A stretch of 64,000 bases of DNA from Arthrobacter sp. MYb214 (GTDB taxonomy: Bacteria; Actinomycetota; Actinomycetes; Actinomycetales; Micrococcaceae), in NCBI RefSeq assembly GCF_002979865.1, contig NZ_PCPZ01000001.1:992001-1056000 (forward strand), in the 5' to 3' direction. The position numbers and the translations under genes were made by a program. The first letter of the stretch is position 1. Every line of letters begins with the position of its first letter. Positions 42,994 to 51,673 of the stretch are shown here, piece after piece. The notes beneath the pieces are model-generated. The model did not search any database and was not told where the DNA came from. It saw nothing but the letters and a program-made list of their open reading frames with translations.

Positions 42994-43779
42994 CTACTGC
43001 CCCTTCGCCAGGTCGCCGACCTTCAGGTTTTCTTTATGCGCACGCAGCACCAGATCCACCGCTTCATCAGGATCATCGGTGATAGTGAACAAGTCCAGAT
43101 CACCGGGCGAAATGGTGCCTTCAGCAACGAGCGTCTTGGTCATCCAGTCCACCAGGCCGCCCCAGTATTCGGTGCCCACAAGCACAATCGGGAAGCTGGT
43201 GATCTTCTTGGTCTGGACCAAGGTCAATGCTTCGAACAGTTCGTCCAGGGTGCCAAAACCCCCGGGGAGCACGATGAAGCCCTGCGAGTACTTCACGAAC
43301 ATCGTCTTGCGCACGAAGAAGTAGCGGAAGTTCAGGCCCTTGTTGACCCAGGCATTCAGTCCGGTTTCAAAAGGCAGCTCAATGCCCAGGCCTACGGAAA
43401 CGCCGTCCTTGTCAGCAGCTCCCTTGTTGGCCGCTTCCATGGCGCCGGGGCCGCCACCGGTGATGGTAGTGATGCCTTCCTCGGCCAAGCGGCTGCCGAC
43501 ACGCTGGGCCATCGCATAGTACGGGCTGCCTGGATCCGTGCGCGCGGAACCGAAAACCGCGATGGCAGGACCGGTGCCGGCCATATTTCCAAAGCCGGAG
43601 ACGAATTCCGATTGGATTCGCAACACGCGCCACACGTCGCTATGCGTGACATCGACCTGCGGGCTTTCCAGAAGATGGTGGTCAAGCTGATCTTCCGGTT
43701 GCTTTCCTGGCCAGCTCGCTTCGATGTGGCGCTTTTGCCCGACCCGGGCATTTTCTTCACTCTTACGCTGATGAACCAT
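42994..43779 (-). CDS. LOG-family (TIGR00730) nucleotide phosphoribohydrolase
   Basis: 261 aa. Rossmann-fold LOG protein with the two diagnostic motifs GGGPGAMEAANKGA (about residues 105-118) and LPGGFGTLDELFEAL (about 172-186). Characterised members hydrolyse cytokinin riboside 5'-monophosphates or AMP to the free base and ribose 5-phosphate; in M. tuberculosis the homologue Rv1205 makes cytokinins. About 65 residues precede the domain (VFGSARTDPGSPYYAMAQ), longer than minimal LOG proteins. It is first in the LOG-DivIVA pair. The gluABCD importer is divergent, 135 nt away. Confidence 0.9.
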   Translation of the reverse strand: MVHQRKSEENARVGQKRHIEASWPGKQPEDQLDHHLLESPQVDVTHSDVWRVLRIQSEFVSGFGNMAGTGPAIAVFGSARTDPGSPYYAMAQRVGSRLAEEGITTITGGGPGAMEAANKGAADKDGVSVGLGIELPFETGLNAWVNKGLNFRYFFVRKTMFVKYSQGFIVLPGGFGTLDELFEALTLVQTKKITSFPIVLVGTEYWGGLVDWMTKTLVAEGTISPGDLDLFTITDDPDEAVDLVLRAHKENLKVGDLAKGQ

Positions 43780-43901
43780 AGCTTCACTCTATCGGTTACT
43801 CCTGCGCATCTTCGGATGTGACCTACCGCGGATTGGAGAACAGTTTGATAACAACTAGGTGTGACATGGTCGACGGGTCGCGTAGTCGCCGTCACATCAA
43901 G

Positions 43902-43914
43902 TAATGTCTACAAC
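43902..43914 (+). promoter_or_regulatory. Candidate -10 box for a leaderless gluA transcript
   Basis: TAATGT (43902-43907) lies 7 nt before the gluA ATG, with no Shine-Dalgarno between. This spacing would place the transcription start at the ATG. No good -35 element is seen, so the call is weak. Confidence 0.3.
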
Positions 43915-44688
43915 ATGAAAAGCGATCATCAGGCTCAAGCTTCTTCTGAAGGCCCTATCGTCCAGCTGACTGGGGTCAATAAGCACTACGGTGCGCTGCA
44001 TGTGCTCAACGGCATCAATCTCGAAGTGACCAAGGGCGAGGTCGTTGTGATCCTCGGCCCGTCGGGCTCGGGCAAGTCCACGCTGTGCCGCGCCATCAAC
44101 CGACTGGAAACCATCGACGAAGGCACCATCAAGATTGATGGCAAGACCCTTCCCGAAGAGGGCAAGGCACTGGCCAATCTCCGGGCCGATGTCGGCATGG
44201 TCTTCCAGTCCTTCAACCTCTTTGCCCACAAGTCGATCTTGGAGAACGTGACCCTCGGTCCGATGAAGGTCAAGGGCATGAAGAAGGATGAGGCCAAGAA
44301 ATTGGCGATGCAGCTGCTGGAGCGTGTGGGCGTGGCCAATCAGGCCGGCAAACTGCCCGCACAGCTTTCTGGCGGCCAGCAGCAGCGTGTGGCGATCGCC
44401 CGCGCACTGGCCATGAAGCCGAAGGTGATGCTTTTCGACGAGCCAACCAGTGCCCTGGACCCGGAAATGATCAACGAGGTCCTGGACACCATGGTGGGTC
44501 TTGCCAAGGAAGGCATGACCATGCTCGTGGTCACCCACGAGATGGGCTTCGCCCGCAAGGCGGCGGACCGCGTGATCTTCATGGCCGACGGCCAGATCGT
44601 CGAGCAGGCCACTCCTGAGGAATTCTTCACCAATCCCAAATCCGACCGTGCCAAGGATTTCCTTGGCAAGTTGATCACCAACCACTAA
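43915..44688 (+). CDS. gluA: Glutamate-type amino acid ABC importer ATP-binding protein GluA
   Basis: 257 aa from ATG 43915 ([14 protein letters not shown]). Polar amino acid ABC ATPase: Walker [17 protein letters not shown] near residue 47, Q-loop [12 protein letters not shown], signature [17 protein letters not shown], Walker [16 protein letters not shown] and H-loop [12 protein letters not shown]. It energises the GluCD permease. It is first of gluA-gluB-gluC-gluD, the order of the Corynebacterium glutamicum glutamate uptake system. An open frame upstream to 43861 is unlikely to be translated. Confidence 0.93.
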   Translation: MKSDHQAQASSEGPIVQLTGVNKHYGALHVLNGINLEVTKGEVVVILGPSGSGKSTLCRAINRLETIDEGTIKIDGKTLPEEGKALANLRADVGMVFQSFNLFAHKSILENVTLGPMKVKGMKKDEAKKLAMQLLERVGVANQAGKLPAQLSGGQQQRVAIARALAMKPKVMLFDEPTSALDPEMINEVLDTMVGLAKEGMTMLVVTHEMGFARKAADRVIFMADGQIVEQATPEEFFTNPKSDRAKDFLGKLITNH

Positions 44689-44719
44689 TTTCATCATCAC
44701 GCATCCAATAGGAGGAACA

Positions 44720-45550
44720 ATGCGCAAGACTCGTTTCGGCACTGTAGCCGCAATGGCCGCCGTCGCAGCCCTGGCCCTGACTTCATGTGGCGGCTCCGGC
44801 GACAGCGAAGCCGACGGCGACAAGATCCGCATCGGCATCAAGTACGACCAGCCGGGACTCGGCTTCAAGGACGGCGATAACTACACCGGTTTCGACGTTG
44901 ACGTCGCCAAGTACGTAGCCAGCGAACTGGGCTACACCGAGGACAAGATCGAATTCATTTCGGCACCGTCGGCCAACCGCGAGACCATGCTGCAGAACAA
45001 CCAGGTTGACATGATCTTCGCAACCTACTCGATCACCGATGAGCGCAACAAGGTTGTCGACTTCGCTGGTCCATACTTTGTCGCCGGCCAGGACCTGCTG
45101 GTTCCATCCGACTCGGATATCGCCGGCCCAGAAGACCTCGATGGCAAGAACCTGTGCTCGGTCACCGGTTCCACCTCGGCCCAGAAGGTCAAGGACAACT
45201 ACGCCCAGAACACCAACCTGCAGGAACTTCCGGGCTATGCAGAGTGCACCACCCAGATGAGTGGCGGCACCATTGACGCGGTTACCACCGATGACATCAT
45301 CCTTGCCGGCCTGGCTGCGCAGCCTGCCTACAAGGGCAAGTTCAAGGTTGTCGGCGCGCCATTCACCGAAGAGAACTACGGCGTGGGCCTGCCTGATGGC
45401 ACCGACAAGTGCGGCGACATCAATGCGGCAATCACCAAGATGATCGAGTCCGGCGAGTGGCAGAAGGCCCTGGACAAGAACACCGAAGGCACCGGTTACA
45501 AGCCGAACGCTGAAACCAACCCGCCAACCCTTTCGGATTCCTGCGCCTAG
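44720..45550 (+). CDS. gluB: Glutamate-type amino acid-binding lipoprotein GluB
   Basis: 276 aa with an excellent AGGAGG site before ATG 44720. Lipoprotein signal: RKTRFGTVAAMAAVAALALT, then lipobox TSC with Cys at about residue 23. The family-3 solute-binding domain follows (IGIKYDQPGLGFKDGDNYTG, FATYSITDERNKVVDFAGPY, LCSVTGSTSAQKVKDNY). Glutamate/aspartate specificity is inferred from the operon type. A strong hairpin right after the gene may keep gluB more abundant than the permease genes. Confidence 0.93.
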   Translation: MRKTRFGTVAAMAAVAALALTSCGGSGDSEADGDKIRIGIKYDQPGLGFKDGDNYTGFDVDVAKYVASELGYTEDKIEFISAPSANRETMLQNNQVDMIFATYSITDERNKVVDFAGPYFVAGQDLLVPSDSDIAGPEDLDGKNLCSVTGSTSAQKVKDNYAQNTNLQELPGYAECTTQMSGGTIDAVTTDDIILAGLAAQPAYKGKFKVVGAPFTEENYGVGLPDGTDKCGDINAAITKMIESGEWQKALDKNTEGTGYKPNAETNPPTLSDSCA

Positions 45551-45563
45551 CAGCATCTGATGC

Positions 45564-45598
45564 GATGGGGGCCAAACGCAGCGTGTTTGGCCCCCATC
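45564..45598 (+). terminator. Intercistronic hairpin between gluB and gluC
   Basis: 14-bp stem GATGGGGGCCAAAC / GTTTGGCCCCCATC with a 7-nt loop, 13 nt after the gluB stop. No T tract follows. It may act as a partial terminator or as a 3'-end stabiliser of the gluAB message. Confidence 0.7.
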
Positions 45599-45689
45599 TG
45601 CAATCTGCGTTTCCCAGGTACCAGCTAATGCAGGTACCGGACCCATAGCCGCTTGGCCGGTTTTCCGGCCATCGAGACAGAGGCTTGCA

Positions 45690-46367
45690 GTGGAGAATTA
45701 CTTATCCATATTCACTGAGTACGACATTCCCGGAGCTTTCTGGGTCAATATCCAACTAACTTTCTGGGCTGCCATTGGCGCCCTCGTGCTGGGCACCATC
45801 TTGGCCTTGCTGCGCATCTCCCCCGTGGGGAGCTTCCAGGCCCTGGGCACCAGCTACGTTAACCTGATTCGCAATACCCCGCTGACCATCATCATCCTGT
45901 TCTGCGTGCTGGCCCTCTACGGCCAGCTCGGATTCGTGCTCAGCAGCGATTTCCAGGGAAACTTCTTCCGCCTCGCCGTCCTTGGCCTTGCGGTTTACCA
46001 CGCGGCGTTCGTGTGCGAAGCGATCCGCTCGGGCGTGAACACGGTTCCCCTGGGACAGGCAGAAGCTGCTCGTGCCATCGGCCTGAGCTTCTTGCCCGCA
46101 GCGCGCTTGGTGATTCTGCCGCAGGCCTTCCGCGGCGCGATTGTCCCCTTGGGCAACACCTTGATCGCCTTGATCAAGAACTCCACCGTCGCAGCGGTCG
46201 GTTCGGTTGCCACGGAATCCTCCTCGGTCATGAAGACCATGATTGAGTTCCGCGCAGATATCGTGATCCCGATCTTCTTGACCTTCGCAGTGGGCTTCGT
46301 GATCATCGTCATTCCGGTGGGCCTGTTGACTACTTGGGCTTCTAAGAAACTGGCGGTGGCACGATGA
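45690..46367 (+). CDS. gluC: Glutamate-type ABC importer permease GluC
   Basis: 225 aa, GTG start. HisM/GlnP-type permease with about five transmembrane helices (IQLTFWAAIGALVLGTILAL near the N-terminus) and the EAA coupling loop AEAARAIGLSFLPAARLVIL near residue 125. SYVNLIRNTPLTIIILFC is the conserved pore-entry segment. Its last 4 nt overlap gluD (ATGA), showing translational coupling of the two permeases that form the heterodimer. The 139-nt gap from gluB contains the intercistronic hairpin. Confidence 0.93.
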   Translation: MENYLSIFTEYDIPGAFWVNIQLTFWAAIGALVLGTILALLRISPVGSFQALGTSYVNLIRNTPLTIIILFCVLALYGQLGFVLSSDFQGNFFRLAVLGLAVYHAAFVCEAIRSGVNTVPLGQAEAARAIGLSFLPAARLVILPQAFRGAIVPLGNTLIALIKNSTVAAVGSVATESSSVMKTMIEFRADIVIPIFLTFAVGFVIIVIPVGLLTTWASKKLAVAR

Positions 46368-47275
46368 GCGCGTCGATTCTTTTTGATACTCCCGGGCCAA
46401 AGGCCCGCCGCCGCATCTTGGCGGTAAACATAGTCGGCGCCTTGATTGCCTTGGGCATCGTGGCGTGGATCGTCCTCGGCCTGGCCGCCAAGGACCAGAT
46501 GCAGCCTTCGCAATGGGATGACTTCATCGAAGGCAGCACCTGGAAGAACTACCTGCTTCCGGGCTTGTGGAACACCACCAAGGCAGCAGTCCTGGGCATC
46601 ATCGGCTCGGTGATCTTCGGCCTGATCTTCGGTGTCGGCCGCTTGGCGCAGAATAAGCTGATCAACGGAATCTCCACCGTGATTGTCGAATTCTTCCGCG
46701 CGGTACCAGTGCTGCTGATGATCGTGTTCTTCAACGTCTTCTTCTCCCGTTCCCTGCAGCTGTCAGGTGATACGGCGATGTGGGCCGTGGTCGCGGCGCT
46801 GATCTTCTACAACGGCTCGGTCGTTGCGGAGCTGGTCCGTTCCGGCGTTCACAATCTGCCCAAGGGACAGCGCGAGGCAGGCATAGCGATCGGCCTGACC
46901 CGTGGCATGTCGCTGCGCCACATCGAGATTCCGCAGGCGCTGGTCGCCATGCTGCCGGCGTTGATCGGCCAGTTCGTTGTGATCTTGAAGGACTCGGCTT
47001 TGGGCTACATCATCAGCTTCAACGAGTTGCTGTTCTTCGCCCGCACCTACTCCTCGCCTAACGGCAACGTCCTGCAGGCGCTGATTGTGGCGGCAGCCAT
47101 CTTCATCATCATCAACTTCACCTTGAGCAAGATTGCCGTGATTGTCTCGCGCCGGCTGAGCAGCCGGGTGAAGAAGGAGAAGAATGCCCCGGCCGGCCCG
47201 GCCGCAGCCATAGTCGGCGCCCCAGCCGGCCTCGACGTGCCAGCGCCACAGGATCCTTCCGATCCCAAGGCCTAG
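46364..47275 (+). CDS. gluD: Glutamate-type ABC importer permease GluD
   Basis: 303 aa. Second permease of the importer. The N-terminal helix (LAVNIVGALIALGIVAWIVL), TVIVEFFRAVPVLLMIVFF, and the EAA loop REAGIAIGLTRGMSLRHIEI near residue 170 are seen. The C-terminus extends beyond the last helix as an Ala/Pro-rich tail (about 270-303). It ends before a classical terminator shared with the convergent dapE gene. Confidence 0.93.
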   Translation: MSASILFDTPGPKARRRILAVNIVGALIALGIVAWIVLGLAAKDQMQPSQWDDFIEGSTWKNYLLPGLWNTTKAAVLGIIGSVIFGLIFGVGRLAQNKLINGISTVIVEFFRAVPVLLMIVFFNVFFSRSLQLSGDTAMWAVVAALIFYNGSVVAELVRSGVHNLPKGQREAGIAIGLTRGMSLRHIEIPQALVAMLPALIGQFVVILKDSALGYIISFNELLFFARTYSSPNGNVLQALIVAAAIFIIINFTLSKIAVIVSRRLSSRVKKEKNAPAGPAAAIVGAPAGLDVPAPQDPSDPKA

Positions 47276-47285
47276 CAGCTGAAAC

Positions 47286-47332
47286 AAAAAAATCTCCGTA
47301 CCGCATGATTCGCGCGGTACGGAGATTTTTTG
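47286..47332. terminator. Bidirectional intrinsic terminator, gluD / dapE
   Basis: A run of As, the stem ATCTCCGTACCGC / GCGGTACGGAGAT with an ATGATTCGC loop, then TTTTTT. The A and T tracts flank the stem on both sides, giving a textbook bidirectional terminator for the convergent genes. Confidence 0.95.
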
Positions 47333-47362
47333 TCTCTTCAAAGGCTGATCATCCCAGCCTCG

Positions 47363-48439
47363 CTAGCCCAACCAAGTACGCAGGGTCTGCAGGCAATCGC
47401 GGATGGCCTGCTGCGGCACATGCTCATCATCGCTGTGCGCCAGCAGCGCATCGCCCGGGCCGAAGTTCACGGCAGAGATGCCCAGGGCGGAGAAGCGGGA
47501 AACATCGGTCCATCCGTACTTCGGCTTCGGTTCCTGGCCCAGTACCTTGATCAGGTCTGCGGCGATCTCCTGGTCCAAACCGGGTTTGGCGCCATCAGCG
47601 CCATCGGTGCGTTCAATGTCGAAGCCGTCGAAAAGCTCAAGGACCACGGCTTCAGCTTGGGCCAGTGTCTTGTCCGGAGCGAAGCGGTAGTTCACTTCCA
47701 CCTCGCAGTAATCGGGAATCACGTTGCCGGCAATGCCGCCGGCAACACGGACCGCGTTCATGCCTTCACGGTAGTCCAAGCCCTCAACGGTGATGGTCCG
47801 GGGCTGGTAGGCAGCCAAGCGCTGCAGGATCTCCCCCGCATCGTGGATCGCGTTATGCCCCATCCATGCACGTCCCGAGTGGGCTGCCTTGCCGCGGGTG
47901 CGGATGACGAAGCGGCTGGTTCCGTTGCAGCCGCCTTCGACGGTGCCGTCGGTCGGTTCCAGCAGGATCGCGAAGTCGGCCTCCAAGAGTTCCGGGCTGT
48001 TCTTGGCCAGGCGGCCCAGACCGGATTTGGCTGCTTCTACTTCCTCGTGGTCGTAGAAGACGTAGGTGATATCGTATTTGGCCTCGGTCAGTTCTGCAGC
48101 CAGCGCAAGCTGCACGGCGACCCCGCCTTTCATGTCCGTGGCACCACGGCCATAGAGCACCCCGTCGATGACTTCTGCGGGCACGGTGCCCTTGGCGCCC
48201 TCGGTGCGCGGCAAAGGCACGGTATCGAGGTGCCCGGCCAGCACGACGCGGCGTTCGCGGCCGAAGTTGGTGCGCGCTACGATGGCGTCCTGGTCCCGGT
48301 GCACATCAAGGTGCGCCTGCTTCCGCAGCGCCTGGTGCACCTTGTCGGCCAGCTCTTGCTCGTTGCCGGAAACGGATTCAATGTTCATGATCTGCTCGGT
48401 AAGCAGGGCAACGTCTTGCTGCAGGTCCAATTCGTTCAC
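47363..48439 (-). CDS. dapE: Succinyl-diaminopimelate desuccinylase DapE
   Basis: 358 aa, GTG 48439. M20 zinc peptidase that cleaves N-succinyl-LL-diaminopimelate to LL-diaminopimelate and succinate. Metal and catalytic motifs: VVLAGHLDTVP near residue 67, GRGATDMKGGVAVQLAL near 96, and YDHEEVEAAKSGLG (catalytic Glu pair) near 128. A dimerisation domain sits in the middle (SRFVIRTRGKAAHSGRAWMG). It is divergent from dapD, so two succinylase-branch genes share an 82-nt promoter region. Confidence 0.94.
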   Translation of the reverse strand: MNELDLQQDVALLTEQIMNIESVSGNEQELADKVHQALRKQAHLDVHRDQDAIVARTNFGRERRVVLAGHLDTVPLPRTEGAKGTVPAEVIDGVLYGRGATDMKGGVAVQLALAAELTEAKYDITYVFYDHEEVEAAKSGLGRLAKNSPELLEADFAILLEPTDGTVEGGCNGTSRFVIRTRGKAAHSGRAWMGHNAIHDAGEILQRLAAYQPRTITVEGLDYREGMNAVRVAGGIAGNVIPDYCEVEVNYRFAPDKTLAQAEAVVLELFDGFDIERTDGADGAKPGLDQEIAADLIKVLGQEPKPKYGWTDVSRFSALGISAVNFGPGDALLAHSDDEHVPQQAIRDCLQTLRTWLG

Positions 48440-48521
48440 GGCTGGCTACGTCCTGAGTCTCTAGCTTCACTTTTTTGTCATTTATCAACGTTACCCCGGG
48501 CAACAAAGATACGATCAGTGT

Positions 48522-49475
48522 ATGACTTCAGAATCTGTGACATCCAGCGAATCATCTGTCCGTTTAGCCTCAGCCCATGGCCTGGCAACGGTCGCATCCG
48601 ATGGAACGATCCTTGATGTTTGGTACCCGGCTCCAGTCTTGGGCGAACTCGCCAAGGCTGAAGGGCTCTCCGGTGAACTCGCTGCCGCCGCGCAGGACGA
48701 TGCAGCCCGCGGCACCACCCAGAAGGTCGTTTCACTGACCATTAATCTTGATGTAGCACCAGCTGACACCGCCGATGTGTGGCTGCGCCTGCACCTGCTC
48801 TCGCACCGTCTGGTCCAGCCGAACAGCATCAACCTCGACGGCATCTTCGGCCACCTCGCCAATGTCGTGTGGACCAACTTCGGGCCTTGCCAGGTAGAGG
48901 GCTTCGAGGTGACGCGCTTGAAGCTGCGCGCCCGTGGAGCGGTCACCGTGTACGGCGTGGACAAGTTCCCGCGCATGGTCGACTACGTGGTCCCAGCCGG
49001 CGTACGCATTGCCGACGCTGGCCGCGTGCGCCTCGGCGCACACCTGGCCGAAGGCACCACCGTCATGCATGAAGGATTCGTCAATTTCAACGCCGGCACC
49101 TTGGGCACTTCGATGGTGGAAGGCCGCGTGTCCGCTTCGGTCGTTGTCGGCGATGGTTCGGATGTCGGTGGCGGCGCCTCGATCATGGGCACCCTCTCCG
49201 GTGGCGGCAAGGAGCGCATTGTCATTGGCGAACGCGTACTGCTGGGCGCCAACGCCGGTGTAGGCATTTCCATCGGTGACGACTCGGTAGTGGAAGCTGG
49301 CCTGTACGTGACTGCCGGCACCCGAGTGGTTCTGGGCGAGAAGCAGGTCAAGGCGCTGGAGCTTTCCGGCGTGCCGAACCTGCTCTTCCGCCGCAATTCG
49401 ATCACCGGCGCCGTTGAGGCATTGCCGCGCGCCGGCCAGACCGTAGAGCTGAACAGCGCACTGCACGCCAACTAG
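48522..49475 (+). CDS. dapD: Tetrahydrodipicolinate N-succinyltransferase DapD
   Basis: 317 aa. It transfers succinyl from succinyl-CoA to tetrahydrodipicolinate. The N-terminal domain (residues about 1-150) is followed by left-handed beta-helix hexapeptide repeats (VSASVVVGDGSDVGGGASIM, VLLGANAGVGISIGDDSVVE). The actinobacterial-type sequence GPCQVEGFEVTRLKLRARGA matches Rv1201c-like DapD. A TACGAT box at 48510-48515 ends 6 nt before the ATG and no ribosome site is visible, so a leaderless start is possible. It ends before a strong terminator. Confidence 0.94.
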   Translation: MTSESVTSSESSVRLASAHGLATVASDGTILDVWYPAPVLGELAKAEGLSGELAAAAQDDAARGTTQKVVSLTINLDVAPADTADVWLRLHLLSHRLVQPNSINLDGIFGHLANVVWTNFGPCQVEGFEVTRLKLRARGAVTVYGVDKFPRMVDYVVPAGVRIADAGRVRLGAHLAEGTTVMHEGFVNFNAGTLGTSMVEGRVSASVVVGDGSDVGGGASIMGTLSGGGKERIVIGERVLLGANAGVGISIGDDSVVEAGLYVTAGTRVVLGEKQVKALELSGVPNLLFRRNSITGAVEALPRAGQTVELNSALHAN

Positions 49476-49492
49476 TTCTTGCCCTGCAATCC

Positions 49493-49530
49493 AACTGGCA
49501 GATCACGGAAGTGATCTGCCAGTTTTTTAT
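49493..49530 (+). terminator. Intrinsic terminator after dapD
   Basis: 14-bp perfect stem AACTGGCAGATCAC / GTGATCTGCCAGTT with a GGAA loop, followed by TTTTATTG. It is 17 nt downstream of the dapD stop and 8 nt before the convergent hypothetical gene. Confidence 0.93.
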
Positions 49531-49537
49531 TGCTCGG

Positions 49538-50146
49538 CTATCCGCCGGGGAAGATGATGGTCACCATCGGCTGGATGAAGCCGTGGAAGGCCTTGGAGTC
49601 GCGTAGCAGCGACGTACTGGCAACGATGGTAGCCGTGCCGGTCAGCCATGCCCTGGGCTCGTCCAGGGGCACGTCAATGAGCTGGATTTCCTGGCGGGTG
49701 GATTGCATGCCGTGCTCCACCCCGTGGTCGATGAGGATTCTTTCCAGCTCATCCATGCGGTGCGGCACGTACTTGCCACTGTTTTCTGCAAAGTCCTGGG
49801 CATGCTGCTGGGCAAAAACCGTGGCCTGGCCGTAGTGCGCGCGGGCCAGCCGGGCCAGGGCCGGGTAGCCGTCGTCTTGAAGCCGTTCAATCAGTGCATC
49901 GCTGGCCGCCGGCTCCTTGGCCGGCGCTATTGCGGTCAGCGAATCCCACCAGGAGCTCCATTCCTGCTTGAGCTGTCCATGCGAGTCGTCGATCTTGTTG
50001 CGGTTCTTGATATTGGAAGCCAGCCGGCTATTGGGTCCGGCCTCCGCGGGGTGGACGCCTGACAGTTCGCGCAGGTACAACGCCATCAGCATATTCTGAT
50101 TGGTATTTATGGCTAGCGACCAATTATTTCCACGACGTTGGTACAT
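49538..50146 (-). CDS. Conserved-looking protein of unknown function
   Basis: 202 aa from ATG 50146 (MYQRRGNNWSLAINTNQNML), with AGGTGG 5 nt upstream; a longer frame to 50326 overlaps the gltA terminator and is rejected. I do not recognise the family. It is a soluble, mostly helical protein: KNRNKIDDSHGQLKQEWSSW, then DGYPALARLARAHYGQATVF and HRMDELERILIDHGVEHGM. The C-terminus (LIDVPLDEPRAWLTGTATIV, then FIQPMVTIIFPGG) looks beta-rich. No signal, transmembrane segment or catalytic motif stands out. It lies alone between dapD and gltA terminators. Confidence 0.72.
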   Translation of the reverse strand: MYQRRGNNWSLAINTNQNMLMALYLRELSGVHPAEAGPNSRLASNIKNRNKIDDSHGQLKQEWSSWWDSLTAIAPAKEPAASDALIERLQDDGYPALARLARAHYGQATVFAQQHAQDFAENSGKYVPHRMDELERILIDHGVEHGMQSTRQEIQLIDVPLDEPRAWLTGTATIVASTSLLRDSKAFHGFIQPMVTIIFPGG

Positions 50147-50226
50147 GCATACCACCTGACTCTTCGGCACACTTGTCGTTCCCTCTGCCTCATAGGATAC
50201 TCCCGAAGTACCGCTTAAAACAGGGA

Positions 50227-50264
50227 AGGACCTGTCGCCCCACTTGTGTGGGAAGACAGGTCCT
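50227..50264 (-). terminator. Terminator after gltA
   Basis: 10-bp outer stem AGGACCTGTC / GACAGGTCCT with an inner CCCAC/GTGGG stem. On the minus strand it is followed by TCCCTGTTTTAAG. It lies 25 nt beyond the gltA stop. Confidence 0.8.
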
Positions 50265-50288
50265 GCCGCCGGGATCCGGAAACTCGCC

Positions 50289-51575
50289 CTAGGCCTGGTA
50301 GCCGGGATAGTCGCGAGCGGTTTCACCCATGTACAGCTGGCGTGGGCGGCCGATCTTCAGCTCTGGGTCCTTGATCATTTCGCGCCACTGTGCGATCCAG
50401 CCTGGCAGACGGCCGATGGCGAACAGCACGGTGAACATCTTTTCCGGGAAGCCCATGGCGGTGTAGATCAAGCCGGTGTAGAAGTCCACGTTCGGGTAGA
50501 GCTTGCGCGAGATGAAGTACTCATCATTCAGCGCAGTTTCTTCCAGCTTCATCGCGATCTCAAGCAGCTCGTTCTTGCCCTGCTTTGCCAGCAGGTCGTG
50601 AGCGGTCTTCTTGATGATCTTGGCGCGTGGATCGTAGTTCTTGTACACACGGTGGCCGAAGCCCATCAGGCGTACGCCGTCTTCCTTGTTCTTGACCTTC
50701 TGCATGAAGTCTTCTGGGGAGATGCCGGAGGACTGGATCTCGCGCAGCATCTTCAGCACGGCTTCGTTGGCGCCGCCATGGGCTGGGCCGGACAGTGCAT
50801 GGATACCTGCAGAAACCGAAGCGAACATGTTGGCTTCGGAGGAACCGACCAGGCGCACGGTGGAGGTGGAGCAGTTCTGCTCGTGGTCAGCGTGCAGGAT
50901 CAGCAGCAAGTCGAGGGCCTTGACCACATCCGGATCCGCAAGGTAAGGCTCGGCAGCGGTGCCGAAGCACAGGCGCAGGAAGTTCTCGACCATGTTCATC
51001 GAGTTGTCCGGGTACAGCAATGCCTGGCCGATGGACTTCTTGTGCGCGTACGCAGCCAATACCGGCAGCTTTGCCAGCAGGCGCAGGGTCGAACGCTCAA
51101 CCTGTGCGTCATCCTTCGGATCCAGCGAATCCTGGTACCAGGTCGACAGGGCCGAAACAGCCGAGGACAATACCGGCATCGGGTGCGCGTCGCGCGGGAA
51201 GCCGCCGAAGAAGCCCTTGAGCTCTTCGTGCAGCAGGGTATGGCGGCGCAGCGAATTGTCGAACTCGGCCAGCTGATCAGCAGTCGGCAGTTCGCCGTAG
51301 ATCAGCAGGTAGGTTACCTCGATGAAGCTGGACTTCTCGGCCAGCTGCTCGATTGGGTAACCGCGGTAGCGCAGGATGCCCGCGTCGCCGTCGATGTAGG
51401 TAATCGCGGACTTGGTAGCCGCGGTGTTCATGAAGCCGGGATCGTAGGTCACGTTCCCGGTAGTCTTCAAAAGTGGGGCTACGCCAAATCCGTCATTGCC
51501 CTCTGCTGCCTGAATTACTGGCAGCTCGAGGTTGGATTCTCCAAAGTGTAGCTGTGCAGATGTGGTATCTGTCAT
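50289..51575 (-). CDS. gltA: Citrate synthase GltA
   Basis: 428 aa from ATG 51575 (MTDTTSAQLHFGESN), with AGGAG 5 nt upstream. It condenses oxaloacetate and acetyl-CoA. Catalytic regions: LILHADHEQNCSTSTVRLVG (His, about residue 260) and LMGFGHRVYKNYDPRAKII (His, about 300, with the Asp later in the chain), plus GDAGILRYRGYPIEQLAE near 55. The length is that of type-II (hexameric, NADH-sensitive) bacterial enzymes. It is monocistronic with its own terminator; dapC lies 98 nt upstream on the same strand. Confidence 0.96.
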   Translation of the reverse strand: MTDTTSAQLHFGESNLELPVIQAAEGNDGFGVAPLLKTTGNVTYDPGFMNTAATKSAITYIDGDAGILRYRGYPIEQLAEKSSFIEVTYLLIYGELPTADQLAEFDNSLRRHTLLHEELKGFFGGFPRDAHPMPVLSSAVSALSTWYQDSLDPKDDAQVERSTLRLLAKLPVLAAYAHKKSIGQALLYPDNSMNMVENFLRLCFGTAAEPYLADPDVVKALDLLLILHADHEQNCSTSTVRLVGSSEANMFASVSAGIHALSGPAHGGANEAVLKMLREIQSSGISPEDFMQKVKNKEDGVRLMGFGHRVYKNYDPRAKIIKKTAHDLLAKQGKNELLEIAMKLEETALNDEYFISRKLYPNVDFYTGLIYTAMGFPEKMFTVLFAIGRLPGWIAQWREMIKDPELKIGRPRQLYMGETARDYPGYQA

Positions 51576-51673
51576 TGCATCTCCTAACCGGAAAGCGTGT
51601 AGTTCCGAAAGGTCAGTCGTCACCGTAGAACATACCGCGATTTGACCCATTCAAGCTAATTAGGGTGTCATCT

